This document shows, piece after piece, positions 38,368-47,358 of a stretch of DNA of 64,000 nt (the first letter of the stretch is position 1; each line of letters opens with the position of its first letter). Source of the stretch: Chromatiales bacterium. Its GTDB lineage: Bacteria; Pseudomonadota; Gammaproteobacteria; UBA6429; Thiohalophilaceae. The stretch is taken from the NCBI GenBank assembly GCA_027032075.1, contig JALVOC010000089.1, positions 434,001-498,000 of the forward strand, in the 5' to 3' direction. The position numbers were made by a program, and so were the translations under genes. The notes under the pieces are model-generated. The model did not search any database. It saw only the letters and a program-made list of their open reading frames with translations, and was not told the DNA's origin.

Positions 38368-39912
38368 ATGGAATGGCAAACCCCCGAGCAGAAAGGAACG
38401 CACCAAAAACTCGCATTCGATGCCCACGCGGAATTTTACACCAACGACAATCGCCGGCACCGGGGTTTTAACCCTGTCAGCAAGGCCTTCCTCGAGACGA
38501 AATTCAGCGTCTTGCTGCCCGCTGCGCTGGTGAAGAACAAGCGTGTCCTGGATCTGGGTTCCTGTAATGGAGCCGCAGGCCAGTGGGCGCTTTTTAATGG
38601 CGCGGCGGAATACACGGGCGTTGAAGTCCAGAAAACTTATGTAGAACAATCAGTCAGGATGCTGTCCCACTGGGGCGGACAGGCACGTGTGGTGCACCAG
38701 GATGTGCGCGGTTTTCTGCAGCAATGCGGCGCGGCGGAATATGACATCGTGCTGGCGGCGGGCATGCTGTATCACTTTATCGATACAAAAAATATCATTG
38801 ATGAAATCTGCCGTGTCTCCGCAGAATACGTTATCGTTGAAACAAACTTTCCGCCGGGCGTGCGCTCCGGGAAACTGCCAATCGACATCGCTGTTACCGA
38901 ATATGTGGTCGATCAGGAAGTGAATCTGGCGGACGAAAACGCATCCTTACTCGGTATTTCCGCAACCACCTCTCTCCCGGCGCTTGATATCTTGTTTGCC
39001 CTTAACGGTTATGGCAAAAGCGAGGAAAAACTGAACTTTCCGCTCACACCCGATACGGTGATCTATGATGAAAGCGCGCTGGGAAACACCGATCTGCAAA
39101 TCCGTTTTGCCGTTCGCTATTTCCGCGATAAAAACCACAAACCGCTGGCAACGCTGGAAAATTGTCTCCCCCAGCAATCCGGGGAAAAACGTTCCTGGAC
39201 TGATGACCGTGTTGCGCGCGCACGTACGCGCGAATATATCAAACAGTCACAGTCTCTCACACAGCACGATGACAGTGGCCAGTGGCGTTTCGATAAAAAA
39301 ATTGCGGAACATTTTGAGACGATTGCCCGTCGTGAAATTCCGGATTACCTGCGTGTTATTGATCTGTGTGTTCGGGTTGTCGGCAAGAGCAGACTTGAGC
39401 AACCTAAAATCATCGATGTTGGCAGTGCCCTTGGAGAAACACTGAAACAACTGTATGCGGCGGGTTATCAGAATATATATGGTGTCGAAAGCTCTGCGGA
39501 CATGCTGCAAAAATCATTCAAGCAGGCCACCTTGATTCATTCCGAGCATTTTCCGCAGGAATATGCCCCTTTCGATTATGTTATTGCCAACTGGGTGTTG
39601 CATTTTATTCCCGAACGGGCCAGATATCTTGAATCCATTAAGAAATCCCTTTCTCCAGGCGGCACCTTGATCCTTACGGAAAAGGTCTCTTCCAGTGAAT
39701 GTACCCATGATCTTTATTATGATTTGAAACGTGCCCATGGGGTCAGTGAAGAGGAAATCGAAAGAAAACGCCGTCAAATCGAAGGGGTGCTCGTTACTTA
39801 CCCTTTAAACTGGTATCTTGACACACTCAAGCAGCTTGGTTTTGAGCAGATTGAGATAATCAATGCGTGCACGGCCTTTATTACCATAATGGCCGTGAAT
39901 CCGGAGAGCTGA
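38368..39912 (+). CDS. two-domain SAM methyltransferase with CmoA-like C-terminal half
   Basis: A 514-residue cytoplasmic protein with two Rossmann methyltransferase domains. The first has motif I VLDLGSCNGAAGQWA near residue 63 and YDIVLAAGMLYHF near 128. The second has IIDVGSALGETLKQLY near 347 and FDYVIANWVLHFIP near 402, then GGTLILTEKVSSSE, YYDLKRAHGVSEEEIERKR and NACTAFITIMAV. That last series closely follows E. coli CmoA, which makes carboxy-SAM for tRNA wobble uridine modification. CmoA is normally a single-domain protein, so this fusion is unusual. A strong AAGGAGG ribosome site precedes the ATG. Substrate unknown. Confidence 0.85.
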   Translation: MEWQTPEQKGTHQKLAFDAHAEFYTNDNRRHRGFNPVSKAFLETKFSVLLPAALVKNKRVLDLGSCNGAAGQWALFNGAAEYTGVEVQKTYVEQSVRMLSHWGGQARVVHQDVRGFLQQCGAAEYDIVLAAGMLYHFIDTKNIIDEICRVSAEYVIVETNFPPGVRSGKLPIDIAVTEYVVDQEVNLADENASLLGISATTSLPALDILFALNGYGKSEEKLNFPLTPDTVIYDESALGNTDLQIRFAVRYFRDKNHKPLATLENCLPQQSGEKRSWTDDRVARARTREYIKQSQSLTQHDDSGQWRFDKKIAEHFETIARREIPDYLRVIDLCVRVVGKSRLEQPKIIDVGSALGETLKQLYAAGYQNIYGVESSADMLQKSFKQATLIHSEHFPQEYAPFDYVIANWVLHFIPERARYLESIKKSLSPGGTLILTEKVSSSECTHDLYYDLKRAHGVSEEEIERKRRQIEGVLVTYPLNWYLDTLKQLGFEQIEIINACTAFITIMAVNPES

Positions 39913-39949
39913 TAATTTTCCAGCAGAACTGTAACGCTGAAAAACGTAT

Positions 39950-40273
39950 TCAGTTGGAATAGTTGTGGGTTATTTCCTCATGCGGGCGGATATCCCGTAT
40001 GGCAAATACTTCCAGTGAATCATAGTAACACGCATTGGGTGTGTCATCATGGTTGATATAGCGGAGATCACATTCAACCTGGAAACCCCGTTTTTCATCG
40101 AGCCAGAGTACGTACATCCCGTCATCGGTTGTCCAGTTGCCGCTCACCTTGCCAATCAGCTCTCCTGATTTTATATGACGGGCTGCAAATAAACCTTTCC
40201 CATGAATTTTGCTGTCTGCAACATATACTGGTGATTTTTTCAACGTCTTTCCTGCCTTTTTTATCGTTTGCAA
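39950..40273 (-). CDS. SET-domain protein (lysine methyltransferase-like)
   Basis: A 107-residue stand-alone SET domain. It shows SKIHGKGLFAARHIKSGELIG at the N-terminus, the catalytic-core RYINHDDTPNACY near residue 70 (the NH motif), and PHEEITHNY at the end, which supplies the conserved tyrosine. No post-SET cysteines are present. Bacterial SET proteins of this size methylate protein lysines or are of unknown substrate. It is convergent with the two-domain methyltransferase gene and lies next to a MITE-like element. Confidence 0.85.
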   Translation of the reverse strand: MQTIKKAGKTLKKSPVYVADSKIHGKGLFAARHIKSGELIGKVSGNWTTDDGMYVLWLDEKRGFQVECDLRYINHDDTPNACYYDSLEVFAIRDIRPHEEITHNYSN

Positions 40274-40337
40274 TGGTGAACCTGTTAATAGTTACAGGTC
40301 CACAGGCTGCCTAAAATAACGCGTAATCGGAATATGA

Positions 40338-40479
40338 ATAATAACTCATTGCTGTCCCACTGACTCAATCCGGATATGAGGGGGGTAAATAAAACAATGC
40401 GTTACCCAGATTGTAATCCCCTCACCCCAATCCTCTCCCGGTGGGAGAGAGAGTTAATGGGACAGCAGTGATAATAACT
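40338..40479. mobile_element. 124-bp MITE-like element with 9-bp target duplication
   Basis: The element occupies 40347-40470. Its ends, CATTGCTGTCCCACTGACTC and the complement of the right end CACTGCTGTCCCATTAACTC, match in 17 of 20 positions. It is flanked by perfect direct copies of ATAATAACT (40338-40346 and 40471-40479), as expected for transposition. The interior contains CCCCTCACCCCAATCCTCTC but no coding capacity, so it would need a transposase in trans. It lies between the SET gene and regA. Confidence 0.88.
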
Positions 40480-40654
40480 ATAAAATGATCTGCTATTCGC
40501 AAGAGATATATAGTCTATCACTCCGCGTCGATTTTATCATCTCTCGCCGGTTGGCCAAATAAGTATTTCGAATACCAGATCATTTAACGTTATTGGCAGA
40601 TTCTGGTTTCGCATCATGGGTAGAGGTATTTTACATGAGACGCAGTAATTTTCT

Positions 40655-41215
40655 TCAGCTCTTCACCGGCCGTTTGTTCAGCTTGCGCTGTAATGTGCGG
40701 CGGTGCATTCCCAAGGCGCGGGCGGCGGCAGAAATATTTCCGTTACATTCCATCAGCACTTTCTGCAGGTGTTCCCACTCCAGCCGTTTGACGGAGATCG
40801 GCTGGGGACTGGGGGCAACACCAGAATCACCGCTCTCCCGGTGTAACGCCGCCACTATCTCGTCAGCATCCGCGGGTTTGGTGAGATAGTGCATGGCACC
40901 CAGTTTGATCGCCTCTACCGCCGTGGCGATACTGGCATAACCAGTCAACATCACGATGCGTGTGTTCTCGTCCAACGCCTTGAGCCGTTCGACGAGTACC
41001 AGGCCTGATTCCTGACCGATGCGTAAATCAATCACCGCATATTCCGGATCATGTTCCTCCGCCAGGGTCAGCGCTTCCTCCAGATCCTTGGCGGTGAAAA
41101 CCGTAAATCCCCTCTTCTCCAATGCCTGACCGAGTACCTCGCAAAAGGTAAGATCATCATCGACCAGCAGCAAGCCAGGCATTTCCTCTTCTGATCCTGT
41201 TATTTTGTCTGTCAT
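40655..41215 (-). CDS. regA: RegA/PrrA-type response regulator
   Basis: A 186-residue two-domain regulator. The receiver domain has LLLVDDD, the phosphoacceptor Asp in YAVIDLRIGQESGL, VMLTGYASIATAVEAIKLGA and the Lys in YLTKPADADEI. A Fis-type HTH follows (NGNISAAARALGMHRRTLQRKL), the ending characteristic of RegA/PrrA/ActR. I chose the ATG at 41215, one base after the regB stop. RegA proteins activate or repress redox, respiration and photosynthesis genes. Being the last gene of a cytochrome locus with RegA-type boxes upstream suggests local control. Confidence 0.93.
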   Translation of the reverse strand: MTDKITGSEEEMPGLLLVDDDLTFCEVLGQALEKRGFTVFTAKDLEEALTLAEEHDPEYAVIDLRIGQESGLVLVERLKALDENTRIVMLTGYASIATAVEAIKLGAMHYLTKPADADEIVAALHRESGDSGVAPSPQPISVKRLEWEHLQKVLMECNGNISAAARALGMHRRTLQRKLNKRPVKS

Positions 41216-41216
41216 C

Positions 41217-42512
41217 TCACACCGTTCCTGCACTCAGCCCGGATAAAAACAGCACAACCCGGGTACACACACCACCCCCCTCACGGTTGAACAGAGTGAC
41301 GTTGCCCCCCATCCGTTCTATCGCTGCATGTGAGAGGAACAAACCCAGTCCCAGGCCCTGTTTTTTCGTCGAGAAGGGGGTTTTACCAACGGATGAAGAA
41401 GCAGCGGCATCCAGCCCCGGACCACGATCATTTATGTCTATCACAAGTTCATTACTGTCCCAACGTGCCTTCATTTCCACACATTGTGGCGACACATCTG
41501 CTGCATTGTCGAAAATATTGGTCAGCGCCTGCGTCAGGGCATGATCCGCCAGCATTTTTGGTGCGGCGTCGTCTCCCTGCAATGCGCTTTGCAGTTTGAT
41601 ATCCGGCCGTTGCTGGCGCCATTGCTCAAGCAACTGTTCGAGATAACCCTGCACCGAAACCAGCTTGCCCGACTCCGCTCGCACCTCCCCTGCCGATGCG
41701 GAGATCACCGACAGAGCCTGTTTACAGCGTGCAATTTGATCCTTGATCAAATTGAGTTTCTGGTTCAGCGCCTTGTCCCTGCCGGGCGGATAATCCTGCT
41801 CGAGTTCTCCGGTGACAATCGCCATGGTTCCCAGTGGTGTACCCAGCTCATGGGCTGCTCCGGCCGCCAGTGCGCCCAGTGCTACCAGTTGCTCGTCACG
41901 CAACGCCTGTTCCCGGGCACGGGCCAGAATGCGATCACGCTCGCGTAGCGTGTTCGCCATCCCCGCAACAAAATAAGCCACCATCACGGCGCTGAGGACA
42001 AAACCAAACCACATGCCAAAGACATGTTGGGCAAAATTACTGCTATGAGACATGTTCGCCATGTTTGCCGGCTGCAGCGGAACATAGAACCATACAAGCA
42101 AGGAATAACAGGCAACGGTCAGTCCGGCCATTCCCCAGGCGAAGCGTTTTGGCAGTATGGTTGCCGCGATAATGACTGGCAGGAGAAAAACCCAGGTAAA
42201 AGGATTGGTGGCGCCACCACTGAAATACAATACGCCCGACAAGGCCAGGACATCCATCACCAGCTGAATAAACAGTTCCCAGTCTGTGATCTCCCCGGGT
42301 TGCCGCAGTCGCCGCCAGGTCAACAGGTTCCAGGCGGTGAGCGCACTCAGAATGAGCGCCAATGGCAACACCTGCAGTGGCAATTGCAGCCATTTTATCG
42401 CAATCAGGATCGCCAGTGCCTGGCCGGTGATACTGATGATTCTCAAGAAAAACAGCCGGCGCAGATTCAGCACCGTTGAGGCGTTACTGTCAAAACTGGA
42501 GGCAGTGAACAT
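41217..42512 (-). CDS. regB: RegB/PrrB-type redox-sensing histidine kinase
   Basis: A 431-residue membrane kinase. Six hydrophobic segments fill residues 20-190. The ubiquinone-binding loop motif GGATNPFT lies near 105. The H-box is GAAHELGTPLGTMAI near 223, followed by the conserved cysteine of the redox switch in QIARCKQAL near 264, the N-box FDNAADVS, and GLGLGLFL. In the family, quinone state and Cys oxidation control kinase activity. It is transcribed with regA one base apart. A RegR-type box with one mismatch lies upstream at 42580. Confidence 0.94.
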   Translation of the reverse strand: MFTASSFDSNASTVLNLRRLFFLRIISITGQALAILIAIKWLQLPLQVLPLALILSALTAWNLLTWRRLRQPGEITDWELFIQLVMDVLALSGVLYFSGGATNPFTWVFLLPVIIAATILPKRFAWGMAGLTVACYSLLVWFYVPLQPANMANMSHSSNFAQHVFGMWFGFVLSAVMVAYFVAGMANTLRERDRILARAREQALRDEQLVALGALAAGAAHELGTPLGTMAIVTGELEQDYPPGRDKALNQKLNLIKDQIARCKQALSVISASAGEVRAESGKLVSVQGYLEQLLEQWRQQRPDIKLQSALQGDDAAPKMLADHALTQALTNIFDNAADVSPQCVEMKARWDSNELVIDINDRGPGLDAAASSSVGKTPFSTKKQGLGLGLFLSHAAIERMGGNVTLFNREGGGVCTRVVLFLSGLSAGTV

Positions 42513-42579
42513 AACTTCTGTCGGACAAACTATGAAATAAGGGCATTATCGGTAATTCTTCCACCGTTGTCAGCCGGGT

Positions 42580-42595
42580 GCGACAAATTGCCACA
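42580..42595 (-). promoter_or_regulatory. possible RegA/RegR box upstream of regB
   Basis: Read on the minus strand this 16-mer fits the recalled consensus GNG(A/G)C(A/G)TTNNGNCGC (with one free leading base) except at one position. It lies 68 bp upstream of the regB ATG, so autoregulation is plausible. Confidence 0.4.
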
Positions 42596-42773
42596 CATAC
42601 CCGCACACCGGGGCCCCTGGCAAGGGCTGGGCATTCCCTGCGAGCCGCGCCCCGACGCGACACGTGGGGGCTTTGCGTGTGGCGTTGGTATCGTTTGACC
42701 TGCTAAAGCGCTACTGACAGAGTGGTCTTTACGATGAAGAGCGTGATGAAACGCGAAGAGGTCGTAGCGACGC

Positions 42774-43307
42774 TTACCGGGAAAGAAGACTTTCCACAAT
42801 CTTGAAGGCATCGCTGCTTGCCCAATCTACAGAGCCCACCACCCGGCCGGCAATTTTTCCGTTACGGTCGATGAGGTAGCTCGCAGGCAAGCTGGATACC
42901 TTATATATGGCACTGACTTCGCCTTGCGGGTCCAGCAGAACAGGAAAACCAAGGTTTAACCTTTTTACAAATGAGGCTATGCGTCCCTCTGAGCCACTGT
43001 CATCAGTCGATATGGCGATCACCACAAAATCCTGCGCCTTGTATTTTCGCCGGAGCGACTCCATGCTCGGCATTTCCATCCGGCATGGCATGCACCATGT
43101 CGCCCAGAAATTGAGCAAGATGACTTTTCCCTGATAGTCCGAGAGGCGGGCCTTGCCGCCACCCAGTCTGTCACTCGTGAAGCCGGGCGCAGGCAATCGG
43201 TCACTCTCGGGAGTAACGACGATATCCGCAACAGATCTGTCTGCCAGGGCTGTACCGCAACACAGAAACGACATCCAGAGGGAAATGATTAACAGAAGTT
43301 TAGGCAT
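42774..43307 (-). CDS. TlpA-like thioredoxin-fold thiol-disulfide oxidoreductase
   Basis: A 177-residue exported protein: signal peptide MPKLLLIISLWMSFLCCGTALA, then a TlpA/ResA-like domain with the active site FWATWCMPCRMEMPS near residue 70 and the cis-proline region SLPASYLIDRNG near 140. Such proteins reduce apo-cytochrome or copper-centre cysteines in the periplasm. It stands 97 bp after a diheme cytochrome gene and near a second redoxin, so a role in heme or copper cofactor assembly is likely but inferred. Confidence 0.9.
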   Translation of the reverse strand: MPKLLLIISLWMSFLCCGTALADRSVADIVVTPESDRLPAPGFTSDRLGGGKARLSDYQGKVILLNFWATWCMPCRMEMPSMESLRRKYKAQDFVVIAISTDDSGSEGRIASFVKRLNLGFPVLLDPQGEVSAIYKVSSLPASYLIDRNGKIAGRVVGSVDWASSDAFKIVESLLSR

Positions 43308-43404
43308 GGATCAGTCAACGATGTATTTGTTTTTGTTTGCACTATCCAGGTATTACGCATGAATGCTTCACCGGATTGCGGCGTTTGCCGGTATGAACAT
43401 ACCT

Positions 43405-43884
43405 TTATTTGCGCGCATGTTCCGTCAGATACTCCATTATCAGTTCGGTTTCCCCTTCCTTCAATTGCGGCACACCGGCTTGCTGCATGCGCTGTTGCAT
43501 GGTTTTGATGATGAGTTTCCATTGCGCCGCTTTCAGCATGCCCGGCTCAGGCAGCTGGTGGCACAGGGCACATCTGGCGATAAACAGGTTTTCCGCTCCG
43601 GTTTCCCGGGCAGAGGATGGTTGCTTCGCATTTTCCTGCAGATAGAGCAGCACCTGCTGTTTTTCCTTTTCGTTCAGTAACGTCTCGCCCCTCTGCTGCA
43701 TGATCCCCTGCATGATATCAATCACCAATTTCCATTGTTCCGCCGTGCGCGTTCCGCTTTCGGGGAGTTTGTGGCAGCGGCTGCACATTTTCTGAAAAAC
43801 TTCTTTTCCTTCGCTGGCTTCTGCGGCCAGCAAAGGTGATCCTGCCCAGATAAAACAGGCGACAAAAAGCAGTATGGTTCTCAT
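43405..43884 (-). CDS. diheme c-type cytochrome
   Basis: A 159-residue periplasmic protein. The signal peptide MRTILLFVACFIWAGSPLLA is followed by two similar halves, each with one heme site (CSRCHKLPESG near 34 and CALCHQLPEPG near 107) and a following EQWKLVI/AQWKLII helix with a QQRGE/MQQAG turn. The internal duplication indicates a tandem monoheme ancestor. It overlaps the redoxin lipoprotein gene by four bases and precedes the TlpA gene. Confidence 0.92.
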   Translation of the reverse strand: MRTILLFVACFIWAGSPLLAAEASEGKEVFQKMCSRCHKLPESGTRTAEQWKLVIDIMQGIMQQRGETLLNEKEKQQVLLYLQENAKQPSSARETGAENLFIARCALCHQLPEPGMLKAAQWKLIIKTMQQRMQQAGVPQLKEGETELIMEYLTEHARK

Positions 43885-44423
43885 GGCAACGATTGCAATA
43901 TTTCTTTCAGTTTTACACCATCCTTGTAATCCTCGTTCATCCTGACGATACCCGTACTGTCGATGACGACGGTTGTTCCCATGGAGGCGTGATACATATT
44001 GAAAAGTGATTGATCGGCATCCACCAGCACCAGAGAACTGGCATAGCCGTTGGAAAGCTGCGCAGCACGGGACACCGCTACCGAGCCACTGACATAGTCC
44101 ACCAGAAAAAATCTGACCTGCGGGAAATCAGGCATAATGGAAGACCGCATATGGCTGGTATGGGCGTCACAAATGGGGCACCACATATTGAAATAAAGCA
44201 CAACGCCATCGGAGGTTGCCAGCTCATCGGAAAGGATACGGGTGTTGTCGAGCGTATCCTGCACACTGAAATCCGGCGAGAGCTGCCCCACCTGGGTGCC
44301 GTTGCTGCCTGCCTCCACATCAGGGCGTTTGTCCTCACCGGAGGGCATCAGATCATCCGTTATCCCCTTGCAGCCTGCAAGGGCTAACAACGCAATAATC
44401 GCGATCAATCTAGCGTAGAACAT
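43881..44423 (-). CDS. redoxin-fold lipoprotein (AhpC/TSA or TlpA-like)
   Basis: A 180-residue lipoprotein with lipobox LALAGC at residue 18. The body has SPDFSVQDTLDNTRILSDELATSDGVVLYFNMWCPICDAH, where the active-site pair is CPIC in place of CxPC, and GTTVVIDSTGIVRMNEDY near the end. It resembles thioredoxin-fold peroxiredoxin/TlpA proteins anchored in a membrane. Its start overlaps the barrel gene by 14 bases and its stop overlaps the diheme gene, so all belong to one transcript. Confidence 0.84.
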   Translation of the reverse strand: MFYARLIAIIALLALAGCKGITDDLMPSGEDKRPDVEAGSNGTQVGQLSPDFSVQDTLDNTRILSDELATSDGVVLYFNMWCPICDAHTSHMRSSIMPDFPQVRFFLVDYVSGSVAVSRAAQLSNGYASSLVLVDADQSLFNMYHASMGTTVVIDSTGIVRMNEDYKDGVKLKEILQSLP

Positions 44424-45378
44424 GGCTTACCCTAATCGTAAAAACATCGGTTACAGGAAAATTCTTGCCCTGGCCACTCTCAGGCATGGCATGCCCCCAG
44501 GTACCTTTAAAGATCCAGTTACGATCCATGCTGGCATATGCCAACGTCGCACTGACGGATTTTTTTTCCATTTCGGTGGTAAGGTCCGGGTGGCCGTTGA
44601 TTGTCCCTGCATCTTCCTGTAAAAGGCTGTATGCCAGCGTAAAGGTCAGGGTATCCATGCTTTCAAGAAAGTAAGTGTAACCGACGGAGGCCGTGCCGAG
44701 CTTCCTGTCCCCTAACTGCTTTTTGTACGGCTCGACATATTTGCCGTATTCACGATTCACATCCCGCTCAAGGTATTTACCGTAGGAAAACAGCAAAGAG
44801 ACATTCCAGGGATAAATCGTCTTGTCCAGCATGACACTGCCATCGAGGCGATAAAAGCCGCGGCCGGTGATATCAAAGCTGTTGGTCACATCATCGTAGG
44901 GGGAAATACCGGTGGGCACCGTCAAGGAAACACCGTAATAGACTGCGGGTTTCAAATCCTCCCAGTTTCGCACCCTCCAGACACATTTAATCTTGTCAAA
45001 GGGCTCATAGACAAGATTTAAAGTAGTATCACCCAGACCATCGGTCTTTGAAGTCAGACCTGCGTATTGATTGCTGTTCCAGACATAGGGAAGAATAACG
45101 CTGGCCTGCCAGCGCGACGCCAAGCGATGCCCGTAAGCAAGATTCAGACGATACTGGTTAAGATCGGAGCCTGGCGGATCAGAATGATATTTGCCATCGC
45201 TGTCCCAAAATCCATCATAGTGTTCCCAGTCGATGGAAACATCCATCATCGCCTTGGCGAACTTGGGCATAATCAAAGAAGCGGCGGAACCGCCTCCACA
45301 ACAGGAGGCGGCCCATGCCGTTGGCGAAAAAGCGCAGAGAACCCCTGCAACAACAACCAGTCTGGTAGGTAACATCAT
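44410..45378 (-). CDS. outer-membrane beta-barrel protein, unknown substrate
   Basis: A 322-residue protein with signal peptide MMLPTRLVVVAGVLCAFSPTAWA, and an N-terminal SCCGGGSAASL after cleavage, possibly a metal-binding site. The rest alternates short hydrophobic strands and aromatic residues as in a porin-like barrel (RLNLAYGHRLASRWQASVILPYVW, and the final FTIRVSHVLR). It lies between the Met-rich lipoprotein and redoxin genes. It could be a transporter or electron-conduit barrel; no catalytic motif is visible. Confidence 0.72.
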   Translation of the reverse strand: MMLPTRLVVVAGVLCAFSPTAWAASCCGGGSAASLIMPKFAKAMMDVSIDWEHYDGFWDSDGKYHSDPPGSDLNQYRLNLAYGHRLASRWQASVILPYVWNSNQYAGLTSKTDGLGDTTLNLVYEPFDKIKCVWRVRNWEDLKPAVYYGVSLTVPTGISPYDDVTNSFDITGRGFYRLDGSVMLDKTIYPWNVSLLFSYGKYLERDVNREYGKYVEPYKKQLGDRKLGTASVGYTYFLESMDTLTFTLAYSLLQEDAGTINGHPDLTTEMEKKSVSATLAYASMDRNWIFKGTWGHAMPESGQGKNFPVTDVFTIRVSHVLR

Positions 45379-45409
45379 GCCTGCTGCTTACCTTACATCC
45401 CAATCGGTA

Positions 45410-47050
45410 TTACGGTGTAACCGTGAAACTGGCGTAATCGTTTGAACCATCACTAACCAGTCCGTCAGTGGTTTTCTGTTTGGCGTTGACTGACAGCCTG
45501 ACGTAAAGAGTGCCTGCTGTGCCGTCGGTCAGGCCGGTAATACCGGTCGCAGACCAGTGTCCGTCACCGCCATCGGTTGCGGCAATCCAGGTACTTGCAT
45601 CAGTGGAAACCTCGACACTCACGGACGTTGCGGTTAATTCATATGTGGTACCACTGTTAAGGACTTGACCCGCATACAGCGCCGGATAATTCATCATGCT
45701 TTCCTTGGCGGCGATAAACAGGTTGAAGGTATGGTTACCCGTGTTACCGCTGAGACCATCCTTGAACAGGTAATATTTGCGGTTTTCATCCCCCATCATT
45801 CCCGGGATCATGTCATCCGGACTCTGCCCTTTCAGCACCGCCTTGACGGTATCACCCATCGCCATCATCACTTGTGGATAGAATTTGACCGACTCACCCA
45901 TCGCGGCCATCACCATGAGTTCCCAATAACCCATGGACATGCCATTCATCATGGTGGAAGGCATGATGTAATACATGGTGCAGTTATATTCACCGGCCGT
46001 TGCACTCTCGCTGCAACCCCCCGATGGTGAACCGTGCATCATGTCAGAGGGCATATACATCATCGGCATCAGGGAAACACTCAGGCCGGTTATCGGGGTG
46101 GTGTTGTCCGTCCTGTCCAGAATACGAAGCGTAAACATGGTCTTGCCTTCCATCGCATCCATCATGCCGGGCACATATTCGATTTTGTACGAATTACTCA
46201 GCGCCACCTTGGCAAATGGCAGGGTGCCAATCTCATCATTGTCCAGGCCAGTCTTGTCGTGGGTGCTGCCATAGAAATTCACCATCGCCTGGGTGAAGCG
46301 GTTCTGGATATCGGCAGGCAATACTGTTGCATTCGAATCGGCCAAAACTACGGCGCCGCTTGTATCCTGCCCGTCAAAATTACCAGAAGCAATGTCCTGT
46401 GCAAGGCCAGGCAACAGCACAAACTGATCGGTTGCGAGTAAACCCAGATCCATGGTCAATTGGCTAAAGGCGGCAGCACGCAGACCGGCAAGCAATTCAG
46501 CCGTTGTCGCACCTGTCGGTGGATTGGTTGCATCGGCCGGTGCCACGCCGGTGTCAACTGCGAAACCAAAGGCGGTTTCAAACGCAGTCTCCGCCTCGGC
46601 AAGGGTTTTACCGTGGGTGGTCACCATGTAATGCACAATCGTCGATGCCGGTGTCAGATGCACCGCAGAGCCCGAGGAAAGACTACCGCCAGCAATATAG
46701 GCTGCCAGGGTACCTGCAGCACGGCCTGTCAGACCTGTTGCTTCATCATCAAAAGTACCGCCGGAGGATTCAAACACAAGATCGGCGGACAAGGAACTAT
46801 TGGGGATATCGATACTGTAGGTACCGTCACTGGCAGTGGTCACCGGACCAGCTACGGTATTACCAGCACGGTCTTTTACCAGGACGGTTGCGCCGTTAAC
46901 GGGAGCGGCGATAACTGAACCGCTGATAGTGGTATCGGTGCTGCTGCCGGTGGTATCTCCTCCTCCCCCACCTCCACAGGCAACCAGAAGTCCCGCAAGG
47001 GGGATCAGCGCAAGCTTCAACCATTTTTTCACGCCAGTAAATTGTTTCAT
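45410..47050 (-). CDS. methionine-rich surface lipoprotein with Ig-like domain
   Basis: A 546-residue lipoprotein: lipobox LLVAC followed by a Gly run. Residues 35-120 look like a carboxypeptidase-regulatory/Ig-like fold (TTISGSVIAAPVNGATVLVKD). The middle carries a methionine-dense region near residues 330-400 (MYMPSDMMHGSPSGG, STMMNGMSMGYWELMVMAAMG, MMAMGD) with a few Cys and His, a composition used by copper-binding proteins. The C-terminal part has a beta-rich domain with SVSVEVSTDASTWIAATDGG. Copper or another soft metal as ligand is inferred from composition. It is followed by the barrel gene 31 bp later. Confidence 0.7.
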   Translation of the reverse strand: MKQFTGVKKWLKLALIPLAGLLVACGGGGGGDTTGSSTDTTISGSVIAAPVNGATVLVKDRAGNTVAGPVTTASDGTYSIDIPNSSLSADLVFESSGGTFDDEATGLTGRAAGTLAAYIAGGSLSSGSAVHLTPASTIVHYMVTTHGKTLAEAETAFETAFGFAVDTGVAPADATNPPTGATTAELLAGLRAAAFSQLTMDLGLLATDQFVLLPGLAQDIASGNFDGQDTSGAVVLADSNATVLPADIQNRFTQAMVNFYGSTHDKTGLDNDEIGTLPFAKVALSNSYKIEYVPGMMDAMEGKTMFTLRILDRTDNTTPITGLSVSLMPMMYMPSDMMHGSPSGGCSESATAGEYNCTMYYIMPSTMMNGMSMGYWELMVMAAMGESVKFYPQVMMAMGDTVKAVLKGQSPDDMIPGMMGDENRKYYLFKDGLSGNTGNHTFNLFIAAKESMMNYPALYAGQVLNSGTTYELTATSVSVEVSTDASTWIAATDGGDGHWSATGITGLTDGTAGTLYVRLSVNAKQKTTDGLVSDGSNDYASFTVTP

Positions 47051-47209
47051 CTTTATTACTCCCCGTTCTCATGCCTCAAATTTGATTTATGTTGTAAGGC
47101 AGTGTTGACAGTTATCACTGTTCATCCATTAACTCCGCAAACCAGATCCTCGTGTTCTTGTCAGGTGATTAAACCATCCACCGGCACGCTGTCGTGTCAA
47201 CGTGTTCCG

Positions 47210-47272
47210 GGAAGAGAGAGAAGGGTGAAGGGTCAAAAAGCATCATCCGTATGCTTCCCTTCCCTCTCTTCC
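47210..47272. terminator. long inverted repeat downstream of the NHL-dodecaheme gene, probable terminator
   Basis: The arms at 47210-47225 and 47257-47272 match in 15 of 16 bases (GGAAGAGAGAGAAGGG against its near-complement). The hairpin stands between the NHL-dodecaheme stop and the Met-rich lipoprotein start, and could end the first transcript or stabilise the messenger. No long T-run follows. The rest of 47051-47358 has no gene. Confidence 0.5.
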
Positions 47273-47358
47273 ACGGATAGCGGAGTTAACATGGTAGTGC
47301 TGATATCTTAATCATTCAGGATCACTCTGGGAATGCGACTAAATGTCGCAGGCTGCCG

